Part shown: positions 52,157-60,592 of the stretch, piece by piece
Numbering within the stretch: the first letter of the stretch is position 1
Layout: the number at the start of each line of letters is the position of its first letter
Assembly: GCA_902167325.1 (NCBI GenBank)
Contig: LR632930.1
Location: forward strand, 3,286,001-3,350,000
Direction: 5' to 3'
Source of the DNA: Chitinophaga pinensis
GTDB lineage: Bacteria > Bacteroidota > Bacteroidia > Chitinophagales > Chitinophagaceae
DNA: 64,000 nucleotides
Notes under the pieces: model-generated
What the model saw: only the letters and a program-made list of their open reading frames with translations
What the model was told of the DNA's origin: nothing
Database searches by the model: none
Program-made: the position numbers and the translations under genes

Positions 52157-53986
52157 TTAGTTCATTTTCGGCAGCGGCAATTCTATATTCACCAATGCGC
52201 CAGTGGTATTTTGATGTTCAATCTGCATCATGCCTTCCAGGTAATCTACTTTCGAACGGATGCTGCGCAGCAGCTGGGGATCGGGCAGGTCACCGGGGAT
52301 GCCTTTACCATCGTCTTCCACCAGCAGCGTGCAATGGTCATCGTGCTCAATGAGCTGGATGAGGACATGCCCGGCCTGTGCGTGGCGGAGTACGTTCTGT
52401 AGTAGTTCCTGTATGATGCGGTAAAGAATGTTGCGGAAATTACGGGGGAAAGCGGCTTCCTTTTCGAAGCCGAGGATCACCAGTTCGATATGGATCTTTC
52501 CTGAAGCATTAGCGATGCCGGTAAGATCTGTGACTGCTTTTATCAGTCCATACTTCTCCATGGCCACAGGTGTGAGCTGGTGGCTGATGGTGCGTACGGT
52601 TTCACTGATCTCACGGATGAGATTACCTGCGCGTGCAGCCGCAGGTGCTCCTGTCGGAACATTGCCCTGCACGGCATCCAGCTGGAGCGAGGCGAGGGCA
52701 AGCAGTGATCCTATCTCATCATGCAGCCGGTCTGCCAGTACCTTTCTTTCGTTTTCCTCCACCGTTACGATGGTATCTGTCAGCTTTTTCTGCTGCTCAT
52801 GCATGGCTTGCAGAATGGTTTCTTTTTCTTTCCTGTAATGAGAGAAGCGTGCGGCAAGCCCGAAAGTAATGATGATCATTTCGAGTACAATGCCGGTGAA
52901 CAGGCCGTAGTGCGCGAAATATGAAGGCAGGTGAAGCGTGCCAAGGTGATAGAGGTTTTCCGCCACCACAAAAAACATAAGTATCGAAACTGCCGCCAGG
53001 TATACCATCGACGGACGGTTACCTTTCACCACCTTATATACCACCCCCGCCATGAGCATGGCCAGTGCCGCAAGGGAGAAGAAGGGAAGCGCTTTCAGCA
53101 GGTACATGGTGGCTACAGCGTATCGCTGGTAATGAATAGGCCAGAGCACCGCTAACAACATGGCCAACCATACGCCCTGTGCGAACAGTAGCGGCTGCCG
53201 CAGCCTGCTGCCCCGTTGGCCAAGGCCGGTAAATACTTTGAGGAACTGTACGGTAAAGATGAAGTTGAACAATACGAAGATGGGGCGCGATCTGCTGGGG
53301 AAGTAAGCAGAGTCGGGCCAGATGTATTGGTATCCCAGTCCACTGTTGGCCCATATCCAGCAGAGGGTGCTGAGTACGTACAGGGCATACCAGCCATACA
53401 CGGCATCGAGCGTATTGGCGTAAAGGAATACACCGAACAGAATGATGAGTAAAACGATGCCGGTTAAGATGCCGTTGATGAGGGTGGCTCTTTCCTTCTC
53501 TTCGGAATACACCTGCCTGTCGATCAGCCGCAACGGTGCCTGGAGGGATTCATGATGTTTCTCGATCTTAAGAAGGTAAAGGCCCGGGCCGTTGCTGAAA
53601 CGGAAGATGAATGTAGGATCACGCACGGGGCGCTGGCGGAAAGGGTAGTAATCTCCTGTTACGTCCAGCAATTGCATGGCATGATGTCCGGCAGCATACC
53701 ATTCCAGCCGGTTGATGTGCGGATTGTCAGTAATTAGCAGCATGTTTTCCGCAAAGTGTATATCCGGCGCGGTAACGGCGATCCAGTAATCGGAGGTGGT
53801 GTAACCTGGATTGAGATAAGCGGGCTGCAACGGTTTAAACCGTCCTTTTTCGTAAGCGTCCAGTATAGCAGCAGGTGAGAGGCGCCGGGAACTATCTTCC
53901 AGCACCTGAAAGCCTTGCTGCCCGAATGCGGACATCCAGCCAGATAATAACAGCAATACAATCGACAGGAACGCCCCTTTATTCAT
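52157..53986 (-). CDS. 7TMR-DISM sensor histidine kinase
   Basis: 609 residues: a signal peptide (1-22), an extracytoplasmic 7TMR-DISMED2 sensory domain (about 30-165), seven membrane segments (about 168-380: 7TMR-DISM_7TM), a short coiled coil (about 385-415), a HisKA_3 dimerisation domain with phospho-His422 in ADRLHDEIGSLLALASLQL, and an HATPase_c domain (about 500-605; N-box LLQNVLRHAQ, G-box VEDDGKGIPGDL). DISM kinases are thought to sense carbohydrates or related compounds outside the inner membrane. It is co-transcribed with the response regulator (4 bp). The target genes are not evident here. Confidence 0.94.
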   Translation of the reverse strand: MNKGAFLSIVLLLLSGWMSAFGQQGFQVLEDSSRRLSPAAILDAYEKGRFKPLQPAYLNPGYTTSDYWIAVTAPDIHFAENMLLITDNPHINRLEWYAAGHHAMQLLDVTGDYYPFRQRPVRDPTFIFRFSNGPGLYLLKIEKHHESLQAPLRLIDRQVYSEEKERATLINGILTGIVLLIILFGVFLYANTLDAVYGWYALYVLSTLCWIWANSGLGYQYIWPDSAYFPSRSRPIFVLFNFIFTVQFLKVFTGLGQRGSRLRQPLLFAQGVWLAMLLAVLWPIHYQRYAVATMYLLKALPFFSLAALAMLMAGVVYKVVKGNRPSMVYLAAVSILMFFVVAENLYHLGTLHLPSYFAHYGLFTGIVLEMIIITFGLAARFSHYRKEKETILQAMHEQQKKLTDTIVTVEENERKVLADRLHDEIGSLLALASLQLDAVQGNVPTGAPAAARAGNLIREISETVRTISHQLTPVAMEKYGLIKAVTDLTGIANASGKIHIELVILGFEKEAAFPRNFRNILYRIIQELLQNVLRHAQAGHVLIQLIEHDDHCTLLVEDDGKGIPGDLPDPQLLRSIRSKVDYLEGMMQIEHQNTTGALVNIELPLPKMN

Positions 53987-54043
53987 CCGGTAAGGGAATG
54001 GTTGAGGCTACAAGATAGGAATTTCCTGATGCGAAGTATCGTA

Positions 54044-54685
54044 TCAGGCCAGGTCAGTGGAATTTTTGTCGAGGAGATCGTCTAACTGCTGCAGGTCGTC
54101 GCGGAAGATGGGCTTATGGTAACAATGCAGGCGCTCCAGCATCTCGAGGAGCCGGTATTGTTCACTTGGGAGGAGGTCGCCGAGGATGAGTTTGGAGATC
54201 TTATCCATATCAGCAAACAGTTCGCCCATCATCATTTGGCCCATATCACTTACCTGAATAAGCTTGCTGCGCTTATCGCCCGGGTCGGGCGTTTCTTCGA
54301 TAAAGCCAAGTTTGATGAGCCGGTTGATGATTTCCATGCCGGTAGGCTTTTCCTGAATATTCTGATGGATGAGGCCTGTTTTGTTCATGGGACCATATTG
54401 CAGGAGGGAAACCATGTAACCGAATTCATCGAGCGACTGAATAGGCCTGTTAGCAAGGGCGCGTTTGAAATACAGTTTAGCATACCGGTGCATATACACC
54501 AGCAATTTGCTGATCAGACCCGGAATATGGTCGTCGCTGTAGTGATCCGTGGTCCTGACCGTTTCAGGGGCATCGCCTTCCCGCAGCCAGCGCACAAAAT
54601 CCTTTAAATCACCTGTGCCTTTTCCCGCCGATTGCTCGTATTCCTCCGCCAGATCGATCAGTTGTTTGATTAAACTGTAATTCAA
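54044..54685 (-). CDS. MarR-family winged-helix regulator
   Basis: 213 residues, longer than the usual 150 owing to an N-terminal helical extension (about 1-55). The winged helix sits at about 100-165: LDEFGYMVSLLQYGPMNKTGLIHQNIQEKPTGMEIINRLIKLGFIEETPDPGDKRSKLIQVSD is the complete HTH plus wing with the typical DKR wing tip. It regulates transcription in the cytosol. It is divergent from a large FtsX-type permease gene. Two perfect palindromes lie between them, so the MarR likely controls the permease and itself. Confidence 0.88.
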   Translation of the reverse strand: MNYSLIKQLIDLAEEYEQSAGKGTGDLKDFVRWLREGDAPETVRTTDHYSDDHIPGLISKLLVYMHRYAKLYFKRALANRPIQSLDEFGYMVSLLQYGPMNKTGLIHQNIQEKPTGMEIINRLIKLGFIEETPDPGDKRSKLIQVSDMGQMMMGELFADMDKISKLILGDLLPSEQYRLLEMLERLHCYHKPIFRDDLQQLDDLLDKNSTDLA

Positions 54686-54756
54686 TTTTAAGTGTTTCCC
54701 GGGTCAAGTTAACAGATAATCTGCAATCAATTAGTGTATAAACATCTTATTATATC

Positions 54757-54775
54757 TAAAAATAGACTATTTTTA
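54757..54775. promoter_or_regulatory. Palindrome TAAAAATAGACTATTTTTA
   Basis: A perfect 19-bp palindrome centred at 54766, with TATTTTTA (7 of 8 to TAnnTTTG) on each strand. It could be a shared -7 region, a MarR operator, or both. Confidence 0.5.
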
Positions 54776-54784
54776 TACTATAAT

Positions 54785-54800
54785 GAATGCAATTGCATTC
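54785..54800. promoter_or_regulatory. Palindrome GAATGCAATTGCATTC (putative MarR operator)
   Basis: Perfect 16-bp palindrome, 100 bp from the MarR start codon. The shape (8-bp half-sites, AT core) suits a MarR operator. Confidence 0.55.
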
Positions 54801-55065
54801 GTTACGGCTGATTGCGATCCGGCCCGGAAACGGGTTTGATGGCGAAAAGTCATTCAGATGGAGTGTAGAGACCGCTTCACTCCTGGAGCGGTTATTTTTT
54901 TCTCTTTTCAGGATATTTTCTGCCGGCAGGCGAATCATCAGGATGTCCGGAAGCGGACGGTACCTGTCCGTCAATGAACGTGGCAGTTTGTGGGTCCCGG
55001 CCATGGTGGCGGAGTTTACTACCGGCACGGGGATTGTTCCCCTTCTTTCGACCAAAATATCGTTT

Positions 55066-57417
55066 ATGTTCAGGCATTTCCTGTTGCTTGTATTCCGGAG
55101 CTTCAGTAAGTTCAAAACCACTTTCCTCATTAATCTCGCCGGGCTTTCAAGCGGCCTGGCCTGCGCTATGCTCATTTGTTTATGGGTAACGGACGAGTGG
55201 CAGATAAACAAGAATTTCCGGCACGACGCGCGTATCATACACATCCTGGGGCAGCACCACCAGGACGATGGTATAAAGACGGCGATGCAAACGCCAGGGC
55301 CACTGGCTGATGAACTGAAGGCAGCGTTTCCCGAAGTGGAGTATGCTGTGGCCAGCCGTCCGCCGGGATCTATGCCTAAATTTACCATCAGCACAGGCCA
55401 GGAAAGCTTCAAAGCACGCCATATGTTCGCGGGCCGCGATTACTTTAAAGTATTTCCTTTCCCACTGGCAGATGGTGATCCGGATAAGGTACTTGTTGCC
55501 AGCGATGCTATTCTCCTCTCGGAGTCCATGGCGATGAAGATGTTCAAAACCACGGAGAATCTCATCGGCAAGCCCGTAATATGGCAACAGGAGCATCAAT
55601 TCACAATTACAGGTATTTTCAAAGACCTTCCTTCCAATTTTTCCGAGCAGTACGATTACCTGCTCTCTTACGATGTATATTTAAAGAACTTTAATGTGCA
55701 TTGGGATAATCACAATGTGCAAACTTATGTTCTGCTCCGGCCAGGAGCTGACACTGTGCAGTTCAATGCCAAAATCAAAGGACTGCTGCAGCAAAAGGTG
55801 CCGGAATCGCGTGTGACGCTCAGTTCGCAACCCCATACAGATACTTACCTTTTCGGAAAGTATGCCAATGGTGTGCAGGATGGCGGGCGTATTGAATATG
55901 TGCGGTTGTTTTCCCTGATCGCAGTATTTATCCTGCTTATCGCCAGCATCAATTTCATGAATCTTTCTACCGCCCGCGCATCGCGGCGGATGAAGGAAGT
56001 TGGGGTAAAGAAAGCCATCGGAGCCGGACAGGCATCGCTCATCTTCCAATACCTCGGAGAAGCGGTTCTGCTCTCTCTGATATCGCTGGGGGTAGCGTTG
56101 CTGGCGGTATATTTCATCCTTCCTTTTTTCAATACCATTACCGGGAAATCATTATCATTATTCACGGATATGCGGGTGCTGTTTTTTCTGTTGTTGCTGA
56201 CGCTGGCTACAGGTTTGCTGGCAGGCAGCTACCCCGCACTTTATCTCTCGGGATTCAGGCCTGCCGCCGTATTAAAAGGTCAGTATACTTCTTCCTTACG
56301 GGAACTGTGGGTAAGAAAAGGACTGGTGGTTTTCCAGTTCTCGATCTCCATCGTACTCATCTTTGCTGTAATTGTAGTGTTCCTGCAATTACAGTATGTG
56401 CAGCATAAAAATATGGGATACGACCGGGAGAATGTGGTCTACTTTTTCAAGGAAGGAAAACTGAAGGAAAACAGCCGGCAGTTTCTGGAGCGGCTGCGTG
56501 AGCTGCCGGGGGTGGTAAGCGCTGCCAATGCCACCGGCAATGTAACCTCACATTGGGGAACTACCACCGGCGTGGAATGGCCGGGCAAAAGTAAGGAGCT
56601 GAACATGGAGTTTGGATGCCAGGCCATTGATGTGGGGTTGATAGAAACGATGGGGATGCAGATGGTGAAGGGCAGGTCTTTTTCCGCAGATTTCCCTACT
56701 GACAGCACCGGTGTAATTATCAATGAAGTAGCGGCCGCAGCCATGGGCATGCAGGATCCTGTTGGTAAAGAAATTAACTTCTGGGGCGAACAGCGCCGGA
56801 TTGTGGGTGTCGTAAAGAACTTCCATTTCAGAACGGTTCACAAAGCAGTGACGCCCTGGGTTTATTATTTCAGTCCTCATCAGGCGGGAGCTGTAATTGT
56901 ACGGCTGGCGCCGGGCGATATGAAGGCGGCCATCGCACGGATCGAAGCGCTCTTCCGGGAAATGAATCCCGGAAGTGTACTGGAACTGAACTTCATCGAT
57001 ACGGATTTCCAGACTGTGTATCAGACCGAAATGCGGGTGGGGGTACTGTCGCGCTACTTTGCAGGCCTGGCGGTTATCATTTCCTGCCTTGGGTTGCTGG
57101 GGCTGGCTGCCTTTACTGCCGAGCGCAGGATGAAAGAGATCAGCATACGGAAGATACTTGGTGGCAGCAGTGCACAGATCATCTGCCTGATGTCTGCCGA
57201 TTTCACGAAGCTGGTGCTTGTTGCCATACTTATCGCATTACCTGTGGGCTATTTCGTAGCGCGGTCATGGCTGGATACCTTTGCCTACCGGATAGAACTG
57301 CAGTGGTGGTATTTTGTGCTGGCAGCTATTTTGGCGTTACTGACCGCGTGGCTGACGGTGGGCAGCCAGGCAGTGAAAGCCTCGCGGGTAAACCCGGTGA
57401 AGCATTTGAAAGATTAG
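55066..57417 (+). CDS. FtsX/MacB-type ABC transporter permease
   Basis: 783 residues from the ATG at 55066 (MFRHFLLLVFRSFSK...); the frame extends to 54787 but the extra part has no membrane logic. The first membrane segment lies at about 18-40, then a MacB_PCD-type periplasmic domain to about 275, three further segments (about 285-455) with the FtsX-domain motif RRMKEVGVKKAIGAG, then a second periplasmic domain and a second FtsX set with ERRMKEISIRKILGGS near 685-780. This duplicated form is typical of Bacteroidota permeases coupled to an ATPase for drug or lipid export. No ATPase gene is adjacent. Divergent from marR. Confidence 0.88.
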   Translation: MFRHFLLLVFRSFSKFKTTFLINLAGLSSGLACAMLICLWVTDEWQINKNFRHDARIIHILGQHHQDDGIKTAMQTPGPLADELKAAFPEVEYAVASRPPGSMPKFTISTGQESFKARHMFAGRDYFKVFPFPLADGDPDKVLVASDAILLSESMAMKMFKTTENLIGKPVIWQQEHQFTITGIFKDLPSNFSEQYDYLLSYDVYLKNFNVHWDNHNVQTYVLLRPGADTVQFNAKIKGLLQQKVPESRVTLSSQPHTDTYLFGKYANGVQDGGRIEYVRLFSLIAVFILLIASINFMNLSTARASRRMKEVGVKKAIGAGQASLIFQYLGEAVLLSLISLGVALLAVYFILPFFNTITGKSLSLFTDMRVLFFLLLLTLATGLLAGSYPALYLSGFRPAAVLKGQYTSSLRELWVRKGLVVFQFSISIVLIFAVIVVFLQLQYVQHKNMGYDRENVVYFFKEGKLKENSRQFLERLRELPGVVSAANATGNVTSHWGTTTGVEWPGKSKELNMEFGCQAIDVGLIETMGMQMVKGRSFSADFPTDSTGVIINEVAAAAMGMQDPVGKEINFWGEQRRIVGVVKNFHFRTVHKAVTPWVYYFSPHQAGAVIVRLAPGDMKAAIARIEALFREMNPGSVLELNFIDTDFQTVYQTEMRVGVLSRYFAGLAVIISCLGLLGLAAFTAERRMKEISIRKILGGSSAQIICLMSADFTKLVLVAILIALPVGYFVARSWLDTFAYRIELQWWYFVLAAILALLTAWLTVGSQAVKASRVNPVKHLKD

Positions 57418-57436
57418 TCTAATTATTTACAAATAG

Positions 57437-57475
57437 TAAACGGCCCGCGGATAACCATTATCCGCGGGCCGTTTA
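57437..57475. terminator. Bidirectional hairpin between permease and usp genes
   Basis: A perfect 18-bp inverted repeat (57437-57454 / 57458-57475) with a 3-base loop separates the convergent genes. The hairpin is GC-rich in the middle and flanked by AT-rich ends. Confidence 0.85.
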
Positions 57476-57486
57476 TATGGAAGTTC

Positions 57487-58302
57487 TTACCGGATCACTA
57501 CCACCGGAAGGCCTACATTAAAAACCAGTTTCTTTGTAACGCTTCGGTGGAATAATTCCGCGAACAGTCCGTATTCACCGGGCACCGCAAGGAGCAGGTC
57601 GGCATGCGTTTCGCCTGCATATTCCTGGATGGCAGTTACGAGGTCGGTATGTTGCAGCTCACGGTAGTGGGAGGGTGGCAGCGCTAAGGCTTGCAGAAGA
57701 TCGGCAGGTGGGTTGTTATCCGGCTCTCCCGGGGTAATGTGAACGACTTCTATCTGTCCATCGAAATCGTTTTGCAGACTCAGGATGGATTTGGCCTGCG
57801 CGGGCTGGAGTGTTTGTTTACGGTCGTAGGCGAAGAGGATGCGTTTGATCTTACGCATCTCCGCACCTGCCGGAACAATAATCAGTGGAACATGTGTACT
57901 GTGAGCCACATCGAGTGCATTGGAGCCTATGAAGCGCTGACCGAGGGGGCTTTTTCCGGTTATACCCATCACTATCAGCGCAAACAGTGTATTATCCGTA
58001 GCTTCTTTTACTGCTTCCATGAAAGGGAGACCGCTGATGTGCGTATCAAGCTGTACGTATTCCACCAGTTCGGACTGCAGCTCATGTTTCCATTTGGCCA
58101 TTTCAATTTCCACCCCGTGGACATATTCAGGCGAATTGCCTGGCATCATGGCTATAACGGTGGCATTAGCGGAAGGAGGAAGGCCGTAGGCATGAAATAA
58201 TGTGATCGACGCCGGTTGTAACTGACGAGCGATTGATATGGCGTACCGTGCGGCACGGAAGGCTGTTTCTGAGAAATCTACCGGGACGAGGATTCTTTGC
58301 AT
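57487..58302 (-). CDS. Tandem-domain universal stress protein
   Basis: 271 residues with two Usp folds. The first (about 1-140) opens RILVPVDFSETAFRAARYAISIAR and closes VMGITGKSPLGQRFIGSNALDVAHSTHVPLIIVP with the ATP-binding GxxGx9G(S/N)-type loop. The second (about 147-271) is more degenerate (LFAYDRKQTL, LLLAVPGEYGLFAELFHRSVTKKLVF). Cytosolic; stress or ligand binding. Convergent with the FtsX-type permease gene and closed by the hairpin at 57437. Confidence 0.92.
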   Translation of the reverse strand: MQRILVPVDFSETAFRAARYAISIARQLQPASITLFHAYGLPPSANATVIAMMPGNSPEYVHGVEIEMAKWKHELQSELVEYVQLDTHISGLPFMEAVKEATDNTLFALIVMGITGKSPLGQRFIGSNALDVAHSTHVPLIIVPAGAEMRKIKRILFAYDRKQTLQPAQAKSILSLQNDFDGQIEVVHITPGEPDNNPPADLLQALALPPSHYRELQHTDLVTAIQEYAGETHADLLLAVPGEYGLFAELFHRSVTKKLVFNVGLPVVVIR

Positions 58303-58449
58303 GCGGATTGTTTTTCAGAATTAACAATCATATTTGCATATTGTTATGGCATCTGCTAATGTGGGATGCATTTGAAAGCTGCGTTTGTTGCGGCAAAGAA
58401 ATCCCTTACATGGCTGGGGACCTTATGATAACATAGCGGGGAAAAAAAC

Positions 58450-58457
58450 TATTTTTG
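58450..58457 (+). promoter_or_regulatory. Putative -7 element of the GT2 gene at 58506
   Basis: TATTTTTG, an exact TAnnTTTG match, 48 bp before the ATG. Confidence 0.45.
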
Positions 58458-58505
58458 CGCCTCGCCCATTGTACGGGCAAGTTAAATCATTCATAAAAAT
58501 CCTGT

Positions 58506-59627
58506 ATGGGGATCAGTATCGACGTAGTTATACCATCTTTCCGGCTTATTGAACATTATCTGGTGCCCATTCTCAGGCTGGAAAGGCCGGCGGGCATCAG
58601 GGTGAGGTTTTACCTGCTGTCAGACAATCCGGCGGTAGCGGTGGCCCCTTCGATCGCGGAGATGGTCAACGGAACGGATGTATTCCTCGAAGTGAATCCC
58701 CAAAACATGGGTGCGGCATTTACCCGCAACCGCGGCATTGAGTCCGGTAACGGAGACTGGGTGCTGTTCCTCGATGATGATATTACAGTGCCAAACGATT
58801 TGCTGCTGAATTATGCGCAAGCAGCGGCAGCGGCACCAGATGCAACAGGTTTCATTGGCCTGGTGCGCCTGCCGCCTCCGGGGAAGCCTTTCTCAGACGC
58901 TATTCTGGCCAGCGGCAGCATGGATATATTTACTATCGCGGAGCACCGAAAAGATTTTGCCTGGGGTGCCACTGCCAATATCATGGTGCGGCGCTCAGCC
59001 ATTGGCAACATTCGTTTTTCGGAAGTATATCCCAAGTCGGGTGGGGGAGAGGATGTGGACTTTTTCCTGAAAGTACGTGCCGCCAACGATTATCGCAATT
59101 ACCAGGCACTGCCACAGGCCGCCGTGAACCACCCCTGGTGGAAAGATGAAGCGCCCGATTTCAAACGGCCGTTCAGGTACGGTACGGGGAATGCACTGCT
59201 GCCGGAGCAATTGCCGCAACATGCTTCCCGCGAGTTACCGAATACCGTTGAAACTATATTCCTGGCTCTGATAGCGGCATTGATAGCTGCTGTAGTAAAA
59301 CCCGCGCTGCTGGTGCCCATTGCCCTGTTTATGGCGGGAGTACTGATAATAGAGTGTATTGCAACTACCGTACAGTCCATCAAGCGGAAAGCGAAAGCAG
59401 ATGTGCGGGTGTACTGGTATGTAATATTGCTGCGCCTGAGCCACGATGCGGGCCTGCTGTGGGGCAACCTGCGCCGTGGTAAGCTGGAAGGGATCACCCG
59501 CAGGTTCAATGACAACGGCGGGTTCCGGAAAAGCAATATGCTCCGGACTAATACCTATAAAATTGTAAAATGGATATTATACCCGCTGCTAGCCTGGGTG
59601 GCGTGGAGTGTTTATACTTCGGCATAG
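58506..59627 (+). CDS. Glycosyltransferase family 2, membrane-associated
   Basis: 373 residues: an N-terminal GT-A domain (about 1-225) with IDVVIPSFRLIEHYLVPIL, NPQNMGAAFTRNRGIE, and the metal-binding DDD motif VLFLDDDITVPNDL, then GGGEDVDFFLKV as the catalytic base region. Two hydrophobic segments follow (about 243-282), and a short one ends the protein (about 355-372), so it acts at the inner-membrane face. It probably adds sugars to a polymer or glycolipid. The 3' end overlaps the convergent GT2 gene by 16 bp. Confidence 0.9.
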   Translation: MGISIDVVIPSFRLIEHYLVPILRLERPAGIRVRFYLLSDNPAVAVAPSIAEMVNGTDVFLEVNPQNMGAAFTRNRGIESGNGDWVLFLDDDITVPNDLLLNYAQAAAAAPDATGFIGLVRLPPPGKPFSDAILASGSMDIFTIAEHRKDFAWGATANIMVRRSAIGNIRFSEVYPKSGGGEDVDFFLKVRAANDYRNYQALPQAAVNHPWWKDEAPDFKRPFRYGTGNALLPEQLPQHASRELPNTVETIFLALIAALIAAVVKPALLVPIALFMAGVLIIECIATTVQSIKRKAKADVRVYWYVILLRLSHDAGLLWGNLRRGKLEGITRRFNDNGGFRKSNMLRTNTYKIVKWILYPLLAWVAWSVYTSA

Positions 59628-60412
59628 CCGTTCATGCAGGAGATCAGGTTATACCGGATCGTTTCCATGTAACGGTATTCGTTGGCTTCTACTTCTGATT
59701 TAGAATTACAGTTGTGGTGGAGATGGTAGCAGTTGGCAGACCATTTCAGTCTTACCTTTTTAATACCGGCGTTAATCAGCCGTGCGGCAAACTCATTATC
59801 TTCTGAACCCCAGCCGCTAAATGTATTGTTATAGCCGTTTACTTTAATAAAATCTTCTTTCCAGAAGGCGAGATTACAGCCTCTGGTTTTGGTGGCGTCC
59901 TGCTTCGACAGTTTGAAGATCCAGGAAAGGGAGGGGATGCGCAGGGAGTTAAAGCGGTTGCCGATGCCCAAAGAAAGGAAATTGATAGGGTCGAAGCTGC
60001 CGGTGTTCAGGATACGGGTAGTCCGGTTTTCCTGTACCATGGTGCGGGCGCCTTGTATAAAAATACCTTTTTGTGCGTGGTGGATATGATCTTCCACGAA
60101 CTTAGGGTGCATAACGATGTCGCCATCCACTTCGATGATATATTCTGATTCTGAAAGTTTAACTGCTTTGTTGAGGATAAGGCTTTTTCTGAATCCGTCA
60201 TCTTCATGCCAGGCATGACGGAAAGGTATGCCCATTAATAAGGCATACTTACGGATGATAGCTTCCGTTGCTACGCCTGAACCGTCGTCCGCAATGATGA
60301 TCTCATCCGGCATCCGGGTTTGGCGCATCGCGCTTTTTAATACGGCTTCCAGTGCTCTGGGCCAGTTGTAGGTAGATATCAATAATCCTACTGTGAATGC
60401 TTTCTTCTCCAT
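59612..60412 (-). CDS. Glycosyltransferase family 2 with a galactosyltransferase-type C-terminal domain
   Basis: 266 residues: GT-A fold with VGLLISTYNWPRALEAVLKS, the DxD in YIIEVDGDIVMHPKF (residues about 90-104), and a Glyco_transf_7C-type C-terminal region with FSGWGSEDNEFAARLI, as in beta-1,4-galactosyltransferases and chondroitin-polymerase-like enzymes. No membrane segments. It appears more AT-rich than the convergent GT2 gene, and a 180-bp AT-rich gap follows upstream. The 3' ends of the two GT2 genes overlap by 16 bp. Confidence 0.9.
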   Translation of the reverse strand: MEKKAFTVGLLISTYNWPRALEAVLKSAMRQTRMPDEIIIADDGSGVATEAIIRKYALLMGIPFRHAWHEDDGFRKSLILNKAVKLSESEYIIEVDGDIVMHPKFVEDHIHHAQKGIFIQGARTMVQENRTTRILNTGSFDPINFLSLGIGNRFNSLRIPSLSWIFKLSKQDATKTRGCNLAFWKEDFIKVNGYNNTFSGWGSEDNEFAARLINAGIKKVRLKWSANCYHLHHNCNSKSEVEANEYRYMETIRYNLISCMNGYAEV

Positions 60413-60592
60413 TCCAGGTTGATTAAATACGGGTTGTGTTGTAAAGACCGGTTGCTTCTGTATCCTGTCTTTTTCGCTTATAGTCAGGTAGTTCGCAATA
60501 CTTATTTAACGATAGTCTCACCTTATATGTTACAATCGGCTTTAAAAATACAATATATGAGTTATAAAAAAAGCCTATATATAATTTATTTT

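Larger units (their letters stand above)
54686..55065. other. 380-bp divergent spacer between marR and the permease gene
   Basis: No gene is seen; the frame upstream of 55066 is a shadow extension. The AT-rich part (54700-54800) carries the two palindromes described separately. A weak hairpin with tttttt at about 54880-54903 may be a 5' leader structure. Confidence 0.45.

Noticed and set aside
54787..55065. 93-residue N-terminal extension of the FtsX-type permease
   Set aside because: The extension starts inside a palindrome and adds no membrane or domain logic; the ATG at 55066 gives the normal permease start.
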